Shown here piece after piece: positions 1 through 9,118 of a stretch of 64,000 nucleotides of DNA. Made by a program: the position numbers and the translations under genes. Numbering within the stretch: position 1 is the stretch's first letter; the number at the start of each line of letters is the position of its first letter. This DNA is from Bacillus sp. FJAT-42376 (GTDB taxonomy: Bacteria > Bacillota > Bacilli > Bacillales > Bacillaceae), in NCBI RefSeq assembly GCF_003816055.1, contig NZ_CP033906.1, positions 1,674,001-1,738,000 on the forward strand, written 5' to 3'. The notes under the pieces are model-generated. The model was not told where the DNA came from. It worked only from the letters and a program-made list of their open reading frames with translations, and did not search any database.

Positions 1-1155
1 GAATATGTCATGAATGTCATCGAGCATGAGCAAGCGGACGCAGTCATTGTTCAGTATGGAGGCCAAACGGCAATAAACCTGGCCGAAAAGCTCTGGGAAG
101 CCGGTGTTCCTCTGCTTGGAACGGATCACCAAACCTTATTCAAACTGGAGGACCGGGATGCCTTTTATCAGCTTCTGGATGAATGCGGAATAGACCGGGT
201 AAAAGGCACGGCTGCTCAATCGGCTAAAGAAGCGATTCTTGCAGCAAAGGCAATTGGATTCCCCGTTCTTCTCCGGCCTTCTTATGTCATCGGAGGAAAG
301 GGAATGGCCATAGCGAAAGATGAAGACGAATTGAGAGCTCTCCTTAAAAAAGCGGAGCCCGCGTCCTTTCCTGTCCTTGTCGATCAATTTGTGTCAGGAA
401 ATGAAGCAGAGCTTGATCTCGTTTCAGACGGGGAGAATGTGTGGATTCCGCTTGTGATGGAGCATATTGAACGGGCGGGGATTCACTCCGGAGACAGCAT
501 GGCCGTCCTTCCCGCACAATCCTATACGGAAAAGCAGAAGTCTGTAATGAAGAAGTATGCCTCCGCTATTGCCCGCCGTCTTCACTATAAGGGAATCATG
601 AATATTCAATTCATCCTCGCAGATGAAAAGATTTATGTTCTGGAGGTGAATCCGCGTGCAAGCCGGACTGCACCTTTAGTGAGCAAAATTGTGCAGCGGC
701 CGGTCATTGAAGAGGCAACGGCCGCACTGCTGGGAGGGAAAATCTCAGATCACACAGATCCCGTTTCCTTTACAGCGGTTAAATTTCCTGTTTTCTCGAC
801 CCATGCCCTTCATGATCAGCCACTCGATCTCGGACCGGAAATGAAAGCGACCGGAGAGGGGATGTGCATCGGCGCCACACTTGAAGAAGCGCTGAGTAAG
901 GTGTTCGATGACGGGAAAGAAAAACCGGTCCTGTTGGATGAACCCGTTTTAAAAAATGAACAGATAAAATCATGCGTGCTGTACAGCCCTGCCACCGGCA
1001 GTGATGATGCAGCAAGAAAAGCAGCCCTTGCCTATGGACAGCGGGTTATTACGAATCATGAAACATTTATGGCCTTTCAAAAAGGGAAAGCAGCGGGGAC
1101 GGGCGCCCTGAAACCGATTCAAAGCAGAAAGGAAGTGGGCGCATGCACGCTATAA
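1..1155 (+). CDS. carB: Carbamoyl-phosphate synthase large subunit, arginine-type (C-terminal part, 5' end outside window)
   Basis: The reading frame is open from base 1, so the gene starts upstream. What is visible is the second half of CarB: the pre-ATP-grasp segment (IVQYGGQTAINLA), the second ATP-grasp domain (VLLRPSYVIGGKGM, then VLEVNPRASRT) and a short tail. This half phosphorylates carbamate to carbamoyl phosphate, the substrate of the next gene, argF. After the ATP-grasp core (GPEMKATGEGMCIGAT) only about 85 residues remain, shorter than the roughly 130-residue allosteric MGS domain of the E. coli enzyme. That fits the arginine-specific isozyme of Bacillus rather than the pyrimidine one. 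The stop overlaps the argF start by 13 bases, indicating co-translation. Confidence 0.93.
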   Translation, partial: EYVMNVIEHEQADAVIVQYGGQTAINLAEKLWEAGVPLLGTDHQTLFKLEDRDAFYQLLDECGIDRVKGTAAQSAKEAILAAKAIGFPVLLRPSYVIGGKGMAIAKDEDELRALLKKAEPASFPVLVDQFVSGNEAELDLVSDGENVWIPLVMEHIERAGIHSGDSMAVLPAQSYTEKQKSVMKKYASAIARRLHYKGIMNIQFILADEKIYVLEVNPRASRTAPLVSKIVQRPVIEEATAALLGGKISDHTDPVSFTAVKFPVFSTHALHDQPLDLGPEMKATGEGMCIGATLEEALSKVFDDGKEKPVLLDEPVLKNEQIKSCVLYSPATGSDDAARKAALAYGQRVITNHETFMAFQKGKAAGTGALKPIQSRKEVGACTL

Positions 1156-2084
1156 CCAATACACGGCAAAGTCTAAAGGGGCGGGATTTATTAACCCTGA
1201 TCGAGCTTGAAACGGATCTGATTCATGCGATCCTTGATGAAGCGGCCATTTTGAAAAAGGCTCCGGTCGAATCATCGCTTGCCGGCAAGACATTGGCGAT
1301 GATTTTTGAAAAATCCTCTACCCGGACACGTGTCTCGTTTGAGGCAGGAATGCTTCAGCTTGGCGGAGCGGCCCTGTTCTTAAGCAGCAACGACCTTCAG
1401 CTTGGAAGAGGAGAGTCGATTGCAGATACGGCAAAAGTTCTTTCAGGATATGTGGATGCGATCATGATCCGGACTTTTGAGCATGAAAAAGCTGAAGAGC
1501 TTGCAGAGCATGCAACCATTCCTGTCATCAACGGCCTGACAGATTTGTATCATCCGTGCCAGGCACTTGCGGATTTGCTTACGATTTACGAACTGAAAGG
1601 CGCGTTAAAAGGGAAGAAAGCCGCCTACATCGGAGATGGAAACAATGTAGCTCATTCGCTGATGATTGCCTGTGCCAAAACAGGAATCGATTTTGCGCTT
1701 GCCAGCCCAAAAGGATACGAAGCGGATCAATCGGTTGTAGGGGAAGCGAAAAAACTGGCGAGTCATTCAGGCTCCAAGCTGTTGTTTACAGAATCTCCTC
1801 AAGCAGCTGCATCCGAGGCGGATATTGTGTATTCGGATGTCTGGACGAGTATGGGACAGGAGGATGAATCGCTAAAGCGATTAAAGGATTTTGAGGGTTA
1901 TCAGGTAAATGCGGAGTTAATGAAGCTTGCCAAAAGTGATGCTCATTTCCTGCACTGCCTTCCCGCCCATCGTGAAGAAGAAGTGACTTCGGAAGTAATT
2001 GACGGGCCCCAGTCTGCCGTTTTTCAGCAGGCGGAAAACCGTTTGCATATTCAAAAGGCTCTTTTAAAAATGATTCTCAGCTAA
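1143..2084 (+). CDS. argF: Ornithine carbamoyltransferase
   Basis: Cytoplasmic enzyme that joins carbamoyl phosphate and ornithine to make citrulline in arginine synthesis. At 313 aa it has the usual length. The carbamoyl-phosphate-binding STRTR motif is at residues 59-63, HPCQ at 137-140 and the ornithine-loop HCLP at 271-274. The ATG lies inside the end of carB (13-base overlap), so the two are one transcription unit. No separate promoter is visible. The call is secure. Confidence 0.97.
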   Translation: MHAITNTRQSLKGRDLLTLIELETDLIHAILDEAAILKKAPVESSLAGKTLAMIFEKSSTRTRVSFEAGMLQLGGAALFLSSNDLQLGRGESIADTAKVLSGYVDAIMIRTFEHEKAEELAEHATIPVINGLTDLYHPCQALADLLTIYELKGALKGKKAAYIGDGNNVAHSLMIACAKTGIDFALASPKGYEADQSVVGEAKKLASHSGSKLLFTESPQAAASEADIVYSDVWTSMGQEDESLKRLKDFEGYQVNAELMKLAKSDAHFLHCLPAHREEEVTSEVIDGPQSAVFQQAENRLHIQKALLKMILS

Positions 2085-2125
2085 ATGGGCATACTATTCG
2101 TGAACTTTGACTAGGAGGGTTTCCC

Positions 2126-2305
2126 ATGGGACAGCAGCATCGTTTTCGTGAAGGCCAAAAAGCGCCGAATAACGGCACTTATGTAGAAATTGGAGAAACG
2201 GGAGATAACGTCATGCACCCGAAGCAAATCAAATTGCAGGCTGGGGATCATTTTCCGGAAACGTCCAATCATAACCGCCAATGGACGTATAAAAGAAAAC
2301 CTTAA
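2126..2305 (+). CDS. yjzC: YjzC family small protein
   Basis: A 59-aa protein starting MGQQHRFREGQKAPNNG and ending HNRQWTYKRKP, as I recall for YjzC proteins of Bacillus. The function is unknown. A strong ribosome-binding site (aggagggt, 2113-2120) precedes the ATG. It follows argF by 41 bases on the same strand and ends before a bidirectional terminator. No membrane segment or cysteine is present. The same position after argF in B. subtilis supports the name. Confidence 0.85.
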   Translation: MGQQHRFREGQKAPNNGTYVEIGETGDNVMHPKQIKLQAGDHFPETSNHNRQWTYKRKP

Positions 2306-2360
2306 ACAGGCTGGGGGTGCTTCGAAAGGAGGCCCTCAGCAACTGAATCAAAAAGAAAAA

Positions 2361-2388
2361 AGACCTTTCCGGGGAAAGGTCTTTTTTG
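2361..2388. terminator. Bidirectional terminator between yjzC and yjzD
   Basis: The stem agacctttcc/ggaaaggtct is flanked by an A-run on the left and a T-run on the right, so it can end transcription from both converging genes. Confidence 0.85.
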
Positions 2389-2392
2389 CTGT

Positions 2393-2578
2393 TTAATGAT
2401 GATCATTTACAGGCTCATTTGGAATCACTGCCGCGATAGCAAAGATCAGCACGGTTACGACAACAGAAAGGATTGAAGCTGTCGTAAAGTCGTATGCGCT
2501 TGCAACCATTGATGAAGTTACATACGTCAGCATATGTATCAGAAGAAACGTCCAGAAAAAGGTCCAGAAATAACGCAA
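2393..2578 (-). CDS. yjzD: YjzD-like small membrane protein (DUF2929)
   Basis: A 61-aa protein with two predicted membrane segments (YFWTFFWTFLLIHMLTYVT and ILSVVVTVLIFAIAAVI). The start is taken as TTG at 2578 because a perfect GGAGGGG site (2591-2585) lies six bases upstream; an upstream extension would place that site inside the gene. The length and the N-terminal RYFWTF..LLIHM pattern fit YjzD/DUF2929. It converges with yjzC across the shared terminator. The function is unknown. Confidence 0.8.
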   Translation of the reverse strand: MRYFWTFFWTFLLIHMLTYVTSSMVASAYDFTTASILSVVVTVLIFAIAAVIPNEPVNDHH

Positions 2579-2787
2579 TATTTTCCCCTCCATTTGCACA
2601 CAATTCTCATTTAATAATAGCACACATAAATTAGACAGAAAAGAGTCTGATTGGAACATTTGTGACAAGGATTTGTCTGTTCTAAAGCGAATTTCCTAAT
2701 GAGAGGCTGGGCTCCTTCCCAGACCGATTCTTTTTTTAAGTCATAAGATAAAGCGGGCATATCCTACCGGGAAAGGCGGTGAGCAGC

Positions 2788-3522
2788 ATGGAGATATATG
2801 ATCGGTTTTTCCAATATGAATCAGAATGGACCGTTATTCACACCCCGTACCAGCCAAATGGATTTGGCGTGCTGATCTTCGGAGATAAAAATCATTTTGT
2901 TGATGAACACAGCAGCTTCTGGATGCAGCATCTCGGTCGCAAACAGCTGCTTGCCGCTTTACGGAAAGCAGGCTTTACACTGATTCAGTCCAATCTTTAC
3001 GGTAATCATTGGGGTTCGCCGAAAGCGCTCGATTTAGCAGAAAAACTTCTCCATCTTTTTCCGAAAAAAGAAATACTGAATGAGAAGGTTCACATCCTTG
3101 CAGAAGGAACGGGAGCACTCGCTGCCCTTGAATTGATGGAAAGAAGTCCGGACCGCCTCCGTTCCATCGGCTTGTTTAATCCTTGTATTGATCTTCAAAG
3201 CTATTTTCAGGAAGAAAAAATGAATAAACTTTTTTATAAAAGACTGACGAAAGAGATTGCTGCTGCGTATGAAATAGATGAGAAAGAGATGGGTCAGCAT
3301 GCGTTCCGCTCCCTGAAAAAGATCAACTCCCATGTTCCGGTTAAAATTTGGGACCGGATGAGCGGCACCCCCTTTCCATATCAAAAGCACAGCAAAATAT
3401 TTGAAGAACAGCGGAAAGAGCAGGGATACCCGATTGAACTGATTCTTCATCTGGGGGAGCAGCCATACCGAATCCATCAGTCCGTTATTAAATTTTTTTC
3501 TCTGCATCAGAAAAAATTGTAA
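2788..3522 (+). CDS. yjaU: YjaU-like alpha/beta-hydrolase-fold protein
   Basis: A 244-aa cytoplasmic protein. Residues 15-55 and 95-130 alternate beta strands and helices as in alpha/beta hydrolases. The usual nucleophile elbow GxSxG is replaced by AEGTGALAA, so catalytic activity is doubtful. ATG 2788 is chosen because the purine-rich aaaggcggtgag lies 4-13 bases upstream; GTG 2779 sits inside that site. It lies between yjzD and a yjaV-like gene, as in B. subtilis. The symbol rests on position more than on remembered sequence. Confidence 0.6.
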   Translation: MEIYDRFFQYESEWTVIHTPYQPNGFGVLIFGDKNHFVDEHSSFWMQHLGRKQLLAALRKAGFTLIQSNLYGNHWGSPKALDLAEKLLHLFPKKEILNEKVHILAEGTGALAALELMERSPDRLRSIGLFNPCIDLQSYFQEEKMNKLFYKRLTKEIAAAYEIDEKEMGQHAFRSLKKINSHVPVKIWDRMSGTPFPYQKHSKIFEEQRKEQGYPIELILHLGEQPYRIHQSVIKFFSLHQKKL

Positions 3523-3565
3523 GACGTAAATATAAGAGACCATCACTTTTTTGAGGAGGGAAGCC

Positions 3566-4210
3566 ATGAAACAGGCAGCCGTGCTGGGAGCTCAAACCTT
3601 TCTTGGTTTCACGTTATGCAAGGAATTACTGAATCGGGGAATTCAAGTCCTCGCAGTGTACGAAAAAGCGAAAAATCGTTTTGAACAGCGGCAGATGGAA
3701 GAGAAGTGGCTGACCGTCGGGAGAAATGCGTATTTTGAACTTGTAAGTGAAGAGGATTCGCCTGATCTCGGAAGCTGTGATACCGCTATATGTGAAGCAT
3801 CCTGGCTGAAAAGCCGTCCGACGCCTGCGGTGCCATTCGTCCTTGTTGAGGATGGACCGGCATGGAGAAAGGACGTATTTGAAAAAGCGGCCATGGTGTA
3901 TACCGGACATTTTTACGGACCATGGCAGCCTGCAACAGAAGAACTGATTCAATGGGCTGCCGATGAGTTTAAATCCCCGCCGTTTAGGGATGAGCCGGGT
4001 CTGTATATTGAGGACGCTGCTAAAACGATCATTCATATAGCCATGGATGAAAGTTCATTTGGAAAAACATTTTATCTCCCGGGAAATGGAGTCCGCAGTG
4101 ATTCCCTTTATTCTGTCGTCCAGAAAACCGCGTTAACGAAGGGGCTGGATGAACTTAAAAATCATATCGAACAATATCCGTTTTTCTATCATTCCTCTGC
4201 GCTTGTCTGA
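3566..4210 (+). CDS. yjaV: YjaV-like NAD(P)-binding-type protein
   Basis: A 214-aa protein that opens with MKQAAVLGAQTFLGF, a Rossmann-type nucleotide-binding start, followed by strand/helix alternation as in short epimerases. The family's catalytic YxxxK is not obvious, so it may be a degenerate sugar-epimerase fold. ATG 3566 has gaggagggaagcc just upstream. It is 43 bases after the yjaU-like gene and 79 bases before comZ, where B. subtilis has med in between. The function is unknown. Confidence 0.6.
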   Translation: MKQAAVLGAQTFLGFTLCKELLNRGIQVLAVYEKAKNRFEQRQMEEKWLTVGRNAYFELVSEEDSPDLGSCDTAICEASWLKSRPTPAVPFVLVEDGPAWRKDVFEKAAMVYTGHFYGPWQPATEELIQWAADEFKSPPFRDEPGLYIEDAAKTIIHIAMDESSFGKTFYLPGNGVRSDSLYSVVQKTALTKGLDELKNHIEQYPFFYHSSALV

Positions 4211-4289
4211 TTGCCGATTTCCGCATATAGTTAGTAAAGAAACCCGCTGGACAAGCAGGAATTTTAATATCCGAAGGAGACATGAACAA

Positions 4290-4475
4290 ATGGAACAGCA
4301 CGAAAAGCAAATGGAATTTATGCAAATTGCCATGAAATATTTTCCGGAAGCGAAAGAACAGCTTGATGCACTTGGGCTCGAGCTTTCCATTGAACACATC
4401 CAGCCTTTGCTTGGTTTGTTCAATAAAGTGATGGCAGAAGCCTATGAGCTCGGCAGGCAGGACGCCGCAAAATAA
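4290..4475 (+). CDS. comZ: ComZ competence-regulation protein
   Basis: A 61-aa protein. The stretch EFMQIAMKYFPEAKEQLDALGLELS and the end VMAEAYELGRQDA match ComZ of B. subtilis as I remember it, where it damps comG expression. The start is ATG 4290, nine bases after gaaggaga. ATG 4282 is in another frame that gives no ComZ. In B. subtilis comZ follows med; no med-like frame is present here, so comZ may depend on yjaV transcription or on the 79-base gap. A terminator follows directly. Confidence 0.87.
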   Translation: MEQHEKQMEFMQIAMKYFPEAKEQLDALGLELSIEHIQPLLGLFNKVMAEAYELGRQDAAK

Positions 4476-4480
4476 AAAAA

Positions 4481-4517
4481 GGCTTGAACGCTCTGAAGAG
4501 GGTTCAAGCCTTTTTTT
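4481..4517 (+). terminator. Terminator after comZ
   Basis: The stem ggcttgaac/gttcaagcc is followed by seven Ts. The A-run on its left lets it also serve the converging gene. Confidence 0.85.
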
Positions 4518-4526
4518 GCGTCATTT

Positions 4527-4778
4527 TCAATCACTCAATTTCTTTTTAATCAAATCAAGCATCGGGCTGAGCTTTTTAAACATAGGCTTCATTTCTTTCA
4601 ATGAACCCATAATATCGTCCACTTGCATCATAATCTTCATGTAGTCGAGCTGGTCCTCTTGATTAACCGGCTTATCGGAGGCTTGAACGGGCTCTTCAGT
4701 GATTTCCTTTTGCTCTTCTTTCTGCGGCCGGCTGCCGAACATTAGCTGATTGAACTTGTTCTCATGGGAATTTGCCAC
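4527..4778 (-). CDS. Small charged protein, unrecognised (position of yjzB)
   Basis: About 83 aa. The start is probably GTG 4778 (AGGTG eight bases upstream), giving ANSHENKFNQLMFG; ATG 4796 would add six residues but lacks a ribosome site. The N-terminal half is polar. The C-terminal half is a likely amphipathic helix (DYMKIMMQVDDIMGSLKEM, then FKKLSPMLDLIKKKL). It lies antisense between comZ and fabH, where B. subtilis has yjzB, but I cannot confirm identity from sequence. There are no cysteines, no signal peptide and no assigned function. Confidence 0.6.
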   Translation of the reverse strand: MANSHENKFNQLMFGSRPQKEEQKEITEEPVQASDKPVNQEDQLDYMKIMMQVDDIMGSLKEMKPMFKKLSPMLDLIKKKLSD

Positions 4779-4867
4779 TCTTTTTTCACCTGCCATATAT
4801 GGGGATTCGGATGATATTAATCTATGAAACGGAGACAAAAGTGCATGGACGAATGAATCAGTCTTTA

Positions 4868-4896
4868 TTGATAAATTTAAGAAGATGAGCTAAAAT
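4868..4896 (+). promoter_or_regulatory. Sigma-A promoter of fabH-fabF
   Basis: The -35 TTGATA (4868-4873), a 17-base spacer and the -10 TAAAAT (4891-4896) lie upstream of fabH. A FapR-type operator overlaps the -10 and the start point. Confidence 0.8.
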
Positions 4897-4913
4897 TAGT
4901 ACCAAGTCATAAT
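4895..4913 (+). promoter_or_regulatory. FapR-type operator at fabH-fabF
   Basis: The sequence ATTAGTACCAAGTCATAAT has a perfect left half (TTAGTACC) of the known FapR consensus TTAGTACCTRNTACTAA and a weaker right half. It overlaps the promoter, as expected for repression relieved by malonyl-CoA. Confidence 0.8.
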
Positions 4914-4953
4914 ATTTGATGTTAAAAATTTTAAAACTAAAGGGGCTGCACAT

Positions 4954-5886
4954 ATGAACGCTGGTATTATCGGAATCGGCCGGTATATTCCCGAAAATGT
5001 GATCACCAATCATGACCTTGAAAAACGAATGGATACATCGGATGAATGGATCCGTACACGCACAGGTATAGAAGAAAGACGGATTGCAAGCGATGATATT
5101 GATACATCGGATATGGCCTTTATGGCTGCTGAAAAAGCGCTGAAGGATGCGGGCATTACGGCTAAGGAGCTGGATATGATTCTGGTCGCAACCGTTACCC
5201 CCGATCAGCCGTTTCCTTCGGTTGCATGCCGGATTCAGGATAGACTGGGAGCCGGGCAGATTCCTGCCATGGACATCAGTGCTGCCTGCGCAGGGTTTAT
5301 GTATGGCCTTGTAACGGGAAAGCAGTTTATCGAAACGGGTGTATATAAAAATATCTTAGTCGTCGGTGTTGAAAAACTCTCTAAAGTGACAAACTGGGAA
5401 GACCGCAACACAGCTGTTCTTTTCGGTGATGCCGCGGGTGCTGCCATCCTCGGACCTGTTTCTGAAGGAAAAGGAATCCTTTCATTTGATCTTGGAGCAG
5501 ACGGTTCCGGCGGAAAGCACTTATATCAAGAAGAATTTATCATTATGAACGGACGCGAGGTTTTCAAATTCGCTGTAAGACAGATGGGTGAGTCCAGCGT
5601 GAAGGTGCTTGAAAAAGCGGGCCTTACAAAGGCTGATGTCGATATGCTTGTTCCTCACCAGGCGAACATCCGTATAATGGAAGCATCAAGAGAACGCCTT
5701 GAGCTGCCTCCTGAGAAAATGTCCAAAACCGTTAACAAATTCGGAAATACATCTGCCGCTTCCATTCCTTTAAGTATTGTAGAAGAGCTGGAAGCTGGTA
5801 AAATAAAAGACGGAGATCTGCTTGTCATGGTCGGATTCGGCGGCGGCTTAACATGGGGCGCCATTGCCATGAGATGGGGACGTTAA
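4954..5886 (+). CDS. fabH: 3-oxoacyl-ACP synthase III (FabH)
   Basis: Starts type II fatty acid synthesis by condensing acyl-CoA, usually branched-chain in Bacillus, with malonyl-ACP. It has 310 aa. The catalytic triad is visible as Cys112 (DISAACAGF), His235 (VPHQANIR) and Asn265 ([10 protein letters not shown]). It matches the FabHA copy of B. subtilis by position. Ribosome site aaagggg precedes ATG 4954. fabF follows 41 bases later, and the pair shares the FapR-controlled promoter. Confidence 0.97.
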   Translation: MNAGIIGIGRYIPENVITNHDLEKRMDTSDEWIRTRTGIEERRIASDDIDTSDMAFMAAEKALKDAGITAKELDMILVATVTPDQPFPSVACRIQDRLGAGQIPAMDISAACAGFMYGLVTGKQFIETGVYKNILVVGVEKLSKVTNWEDRNTAVLFGDAAGAAILGPVSEGKGILSFDLGADGSGGKHLYQEEFIIMNGREVFKFAVRQMGESSVKVLEKAGLTKADVDMLVPHQANIRIMEASRERLELPPEKMSKTVNKFGNTSAASIPLSIVEELEAGKIKDGDLLVMVGFGGGLTWGAIAMRWGR

Positions 5887-5927
5887 CAGACCGGACTAAT
5901 CTAAACAAAAGATGAGGTGTCTTCTTT

Positions 5928-7166
5928 ATGGAAAAGAAAAGAGTGGTTGTAACAGGAGTAGGTGCAGTCAGTCCGCTTGGATTGGATGCGGAAACAACAT
6001 GGAAAAATGCGATTAACGGGGTATCGGGAATAAAGCCGTTAACACGCGTTAATCCGGATGATTACCCGGCGAAGGTAGCGGGAGAAATCACCGATTTCGA
6101 CCCTGAGCAGTTCATGGATAAAAAAGAAGCGCGCAAAATGGATCGCTTCACTCAGTATGCCGTTGCAGCATCTTTTATGGCTGTAAAGGATGCGAATCTT
6201 GAAATTACCGATGAAAATGCTCCAAGAGTGGGCGTTTGGGTTGGGTCAGGAATCGGCGGCATGGAAACGTTCGAAACCCAGCATCGGATTTTAATGGAAA
6301 AAGGACCGAAGCGGGTCAGTCCGTTCTTTGTACCGATGATGATTCCGGATATGGCAGCAGGCCAGGTTTCCATTGCTTTGGGTGCTAAAGGATTTAATGC
6401 ATGTACGGTAACGGCATGTGCAACCGGAACGAATTCCATTGGGGATGCGTACCGGGTCATTGAGCGCGGCGATGCCGACGTGATGATTTCAGGCGGAGCT
6501 GAAGCCCCGTTGTCACAGATGGCCTTTGCCGGTTTCAGCTCAAGCAAAGCACTGTCAACCAATCCCGATCCAGCGAAAGCAAGCCGCCCGTTTGACGCAG
6601 AACGCGACGGATTTGTCATGGGGGAAGGGGCTGGAATACTTGTGCTTGAAGAGCTTGATCATGCTCTTGCCCGCGGTGCGAAAATCTACGCTGAAATTGT
6701 CGGCTATGGCGCAACAGGCGATGCCTACCACATTACCGCTCCGGCTCCGGGAGGAGAAGGCGGCGTCCGTGCGATGAGACAGGCTATTGAAACCGCAAAT
6801 CTTAAGCCTGAAGATGTGGACTACATCAATGCCCATGGAACAAGTACTCCTTATAACGATAAGTTTGAAACGCTGGCTATTAAAGAAGTATTCGGAGAGC
6901 ACGCGAAAAAAGTTGCCATCAGCTCGACTAAATCGATGACCGGCCACTTGCTCGGCGCAGCAGGCGGTGTAGAAGCCATTTTTGCTGTGAAATCGATCGA
7001 GGAAGGAATCATTCCTCCAACCATTAATCTCGAAAATCCGGATCCGGAATGCGATCTTGACTACGTTCCAAATGAAGCGCGCAAAACAGAAGTGAACGTA
7101 GCACTCAGCAACTCGCTTGGCTTCGGGGGACACAACGCAACGATTTTATTTAAGAAGTATCAGTAA
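5928..7166 (+). CDS. fabF: 3-oxoacyl-ACP synthase II (FabF)
   Basis: Elongating condensing enzyme of fatty acid synthesis, 412 aa. The catalytic residues are Cys164 ([10 protein letters not shown]), His303 ([11 protein letters not shown]) and His340 ([11 protein letters not shown]). It is the second gene of the FapR-controlled fabH-fabF operon and is closed by a terminator at 7201. FabF is the classic target of cerulenin-type inhibitors, and nothing unusual is seen around the active site. Confidence 0.97.
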   Translation: MEKKRVVVTGVGAVSPLGLDAETTWKNAINGVSGIKPLTRVNPDDYPAKVAGEITDFDPEQFMDKKEARKMDRFTQYAVAASFMAVKDANLEITDENAPRVGVWVGSGIGGMETFETQHRILMEKGPKRVSPFFVPMMIPDMAAGQVSIALGAKGFNACTVTACATGTNSIGDAYRVIERGDADVMISGGAEAPLSQMAFAGFSSSKALSTNPDPAKASRPFDAERDGFVMGEGAGILVLEELDHALARGAKIYAEIVGYGATGDAYHITAPAPGGEGGVRAMRQAIETANLKPEDVDYINAHGTSTPYNDKFETLAIKEVFGEHAKKVAISSTKSMTGHLLGAAGGVEAIFAVKSIEEGIIPPTINLENPDPECDLDYVPNEARKTEVNVALSNSLGFGGHNATILFKKYQ

Positions 7167-7200
7167 AAAAAGGCTGGAAAAGTCTCATAAATCTAAAACT

Positions 7201-7231
7201 GGGAAACGCATTCTAAGCGTTTCCCTATTTT
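7201..7231 (+). terminator. Terminator after fabF
   Basis: The 9-bp stem gggaaacgc/gcgtttccc is followed by a T-rich tail. Nearly the same stem is reused at 33236 and 56833. Confidence 0.75.
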
Positions 7232-7466
7232 CGTTTGTTTGAGTCATGCTGATTAAAAAAGCGGGACCGTTGAGACCCTGCAGACAGGATCTCAGCGCCC
7301 GACTTAGTACATAAACCATCTTTGAATCTTTTCTGGACACCCCGTCCTGCGGAGAAAACAGATTCAGTGCTGCTAAAAAGCTGCTCTGCCAAAAGCAGCA
7401 TGGAGCAAAAAATTTCACTCCCCAATCGAAACCTTTTTTCATACCTTAGCAATAGAGGTGATGAAA

Positions 7467-8252
7467 ATGGGTGTCATTCAAACAGAGGACTGGTTCAACA
7501 AAGAAACCCCTTTGACGGAGCTTGCCAAAAAGCTGAAACCTTATTTTCCAGACCGGAGCGAGAAGGCGCTTATTCAATATTTGCTCACGTTTGGGCTCTA
7601 TAAAAATGGAAAATCCGGCTATAAAATTATTCAGTCGCTTAAGGAAGAAAAAGTATGGGGATATGTCGCAAAAGAATATGAATGGCTGCGGACCAGGTGG
7701 GGAGGCCCGGACGTTCCGGTTTTTTTATTGCCGGTGGATTTGTCCAATACAAAAATACAGCGGGAATACGGCGGGAAATCCGGACTTGCCTTTTTTGACA
7801 AGTTGTTTCTGTTTCTATCTCCGGGTGTGCCGAAAGAAGAGATCAAGTCTCTCCTTATTCACGAATACCATCATATTTGTCGGTTAGCGAAAAGCACAAA
7901 AAAGGAGAAAGACTTTACGCTGACCGATGTGGCCATTATGGAAGGATTAGCTGAACAGGCTGTCCGGGAACTGATGGGAGAAGAAAGAACAGCAAGCTGG
8001 ACGCGGCTTTATCAAGATGCTCAAATCCGCACGTTTTGGAAAAAGCTGATTCTCCCCAACGAGAACGTGAAACAGGAGGACCGCCAATTCGACAAACTGA
8101 TGTACGGATTGGGCATGTACCCGAAAATGCTTGGCTATACAGCGGGTTATTATGCGGTCAAATCCTACATGAAGGATACGGGCTTAAAGACGGAAAGTCT
8201 CTTTACCGTTCCGGCAGAACGTATTGTAAAAGCGCTTCATATAGAGGAATGA
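7467..8252 (+). CDS. yjaZ: YjaZ, putative zinc-dependent protease (DUF2268)
   Basis: A 261-aa protein with a gluzincin signature, SLLIHEYHHICRLA (HExxH-like), around residues 130-145, and a downstream Glu-rich helix (DVAIMEGLAEQAVREL) that could give the third zinc ligand. There is no signal peptide. It occupies the YjaZ place after fabF. ATG 7467 is chosen, six bases after agaggtg; ATG 7461 is too close to the site. In B. subtilis the app oligopeptide operon comes next; here yjbA follows directly. Confidence 0.85.
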   Translation: MGVIQTEDWFNKETPLTELAKKLKPYFPDRSEKALIQYLLTFGLYKNGKSGYKIIQSLKEEKVWGYVAKEYEWLRTRWGGPDVPVFLLPVDLSNTKIQREYGGKSGLAFFDKLFLFLSPGVPKEEIKSLLIHEYHHICRLAKSTKKEKDFTLTDVAIMEGLAEQAVRELMGEERTASWTRLYQDAQIRTFWKKLILPNENVKQEDRQFDKLMYGLGMYPKMLGYTAGYYAVKSYMKDTGLKTESLFTVPAERIVKALHIEE

Positions 8253-8352
8253 CTCTGAAGAAAATCCGCCCATTATCTGTAGAAATTGGAATATTTTCTG
8301 CCTGGCCTGCCTATACTGATTGACAAATAGATGAGAAGGTGAGGGGTAAGAA

Positions 8353-9105
8353 ATGTTGTTTCTTCATGATGTATGGGTGAATTGGTTTGAGGGAGAAGAG
8401 AACGGATACAATGTATGCCATTTCCATGAATGGCGAAAGGATGACAGTGTTGAACTGCTGGATCAAGTTCCTTTGCTCAAGGTGAATCAAGTGCTGTTCA
8501 GGTATATTGAAAACGATCTTTCCGAAATTCCGCAGAGCCTCCTAAAAGACATTCACCAAAAAGCCTACATCCGGAAAAATCATGAACGAATCCAACTGGA
8601 TTACTGCTTCGTCGTTACGGATGGACAAGGAATTATCGCAGTGGACACAATCGGCTACAGCATCCCTGTACGGAAAAGCCGCTTGATTCCAAGACAGGAA
8701 CAGCTTGTTTATGAGATGGTGAAGGATGTAGAAGCAGATGACTATCCGTTTCATGGACCGCTGCATGGAGAGGAAAAGGAATTCCATATCCTTTCTCTTT
8801 CTCCGGATCACATGAGAGGGCTTACGCGGAAAGAGCGGCAGCTGAAGCAGCTTCTGTTTATGGCGCTGGACCAGCTGCAAACGACACAAAATACAGCGGA
8901 AATCAAATACTGGTACACAGAATGGAATCCTCAGGAATACGAGCAGATCCGCTCCCTTGACTTCCAGGATGTCTTTCAGAAGCTATACAGCGAAACGCTG
9001 AATGGCTGGTCTCCGAAGCATATGTCCCTTTGCGAGCATCTCGTAAAAGGACAGCCGTTCTTTGAAAAACTATGGGAAACCGAGCACGAGTCAAAAGTAA
9101 ATTGA
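8353..9105 (+). CDS. yjbA: YjbA family protein (DUF3603)
   Basis: A 250-aa cytoplasmic protein beginning [27 protein letters not shown], the pattern I know for YjbA. The C-terminal half carries a helical region ([20 protein letters not shown]). No catalytic motif is recognised. A ribosome site (gaaggtgagggg) lies just upstream of the ATG. It sits between yjaZ and trpS, the B. subtilis order minus the app genes. The function is unknown. Confidence 0.82.
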   Translation: MLFLHDVWVNWFEGEENGYNVCHFHEWRKDDSVELLDQVPLLKVNQVLFRYIENDLSEIPQSLLKDIHQKAYIRKNHERIQLDYCFVVTDGQGIIAVDTIGYSIPVRKSRLIPRQEQLVYEMVKDVEADDYPFHGPLHGEEKEFHILSLSPDHMRGLTRKERQLKQLLFMALDQLQTTQNTAEIKYWYTEWNPQEYEQIRSLDFQDVFQKLYSETLNGWSPKHMSLCEHLVKGQPFFEKLWETEHESKVN

Positions 9106-9118
9106 TGCGAATGGACAA

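Noticed and set aside
3034..3567. 177-aa frame on the minus strand
   Set aside because: It lies entirely opposite the yjaU-like gene, is rich in Phe/Lys/Arg as expected of an antisense shadow, and has no ribosome site.
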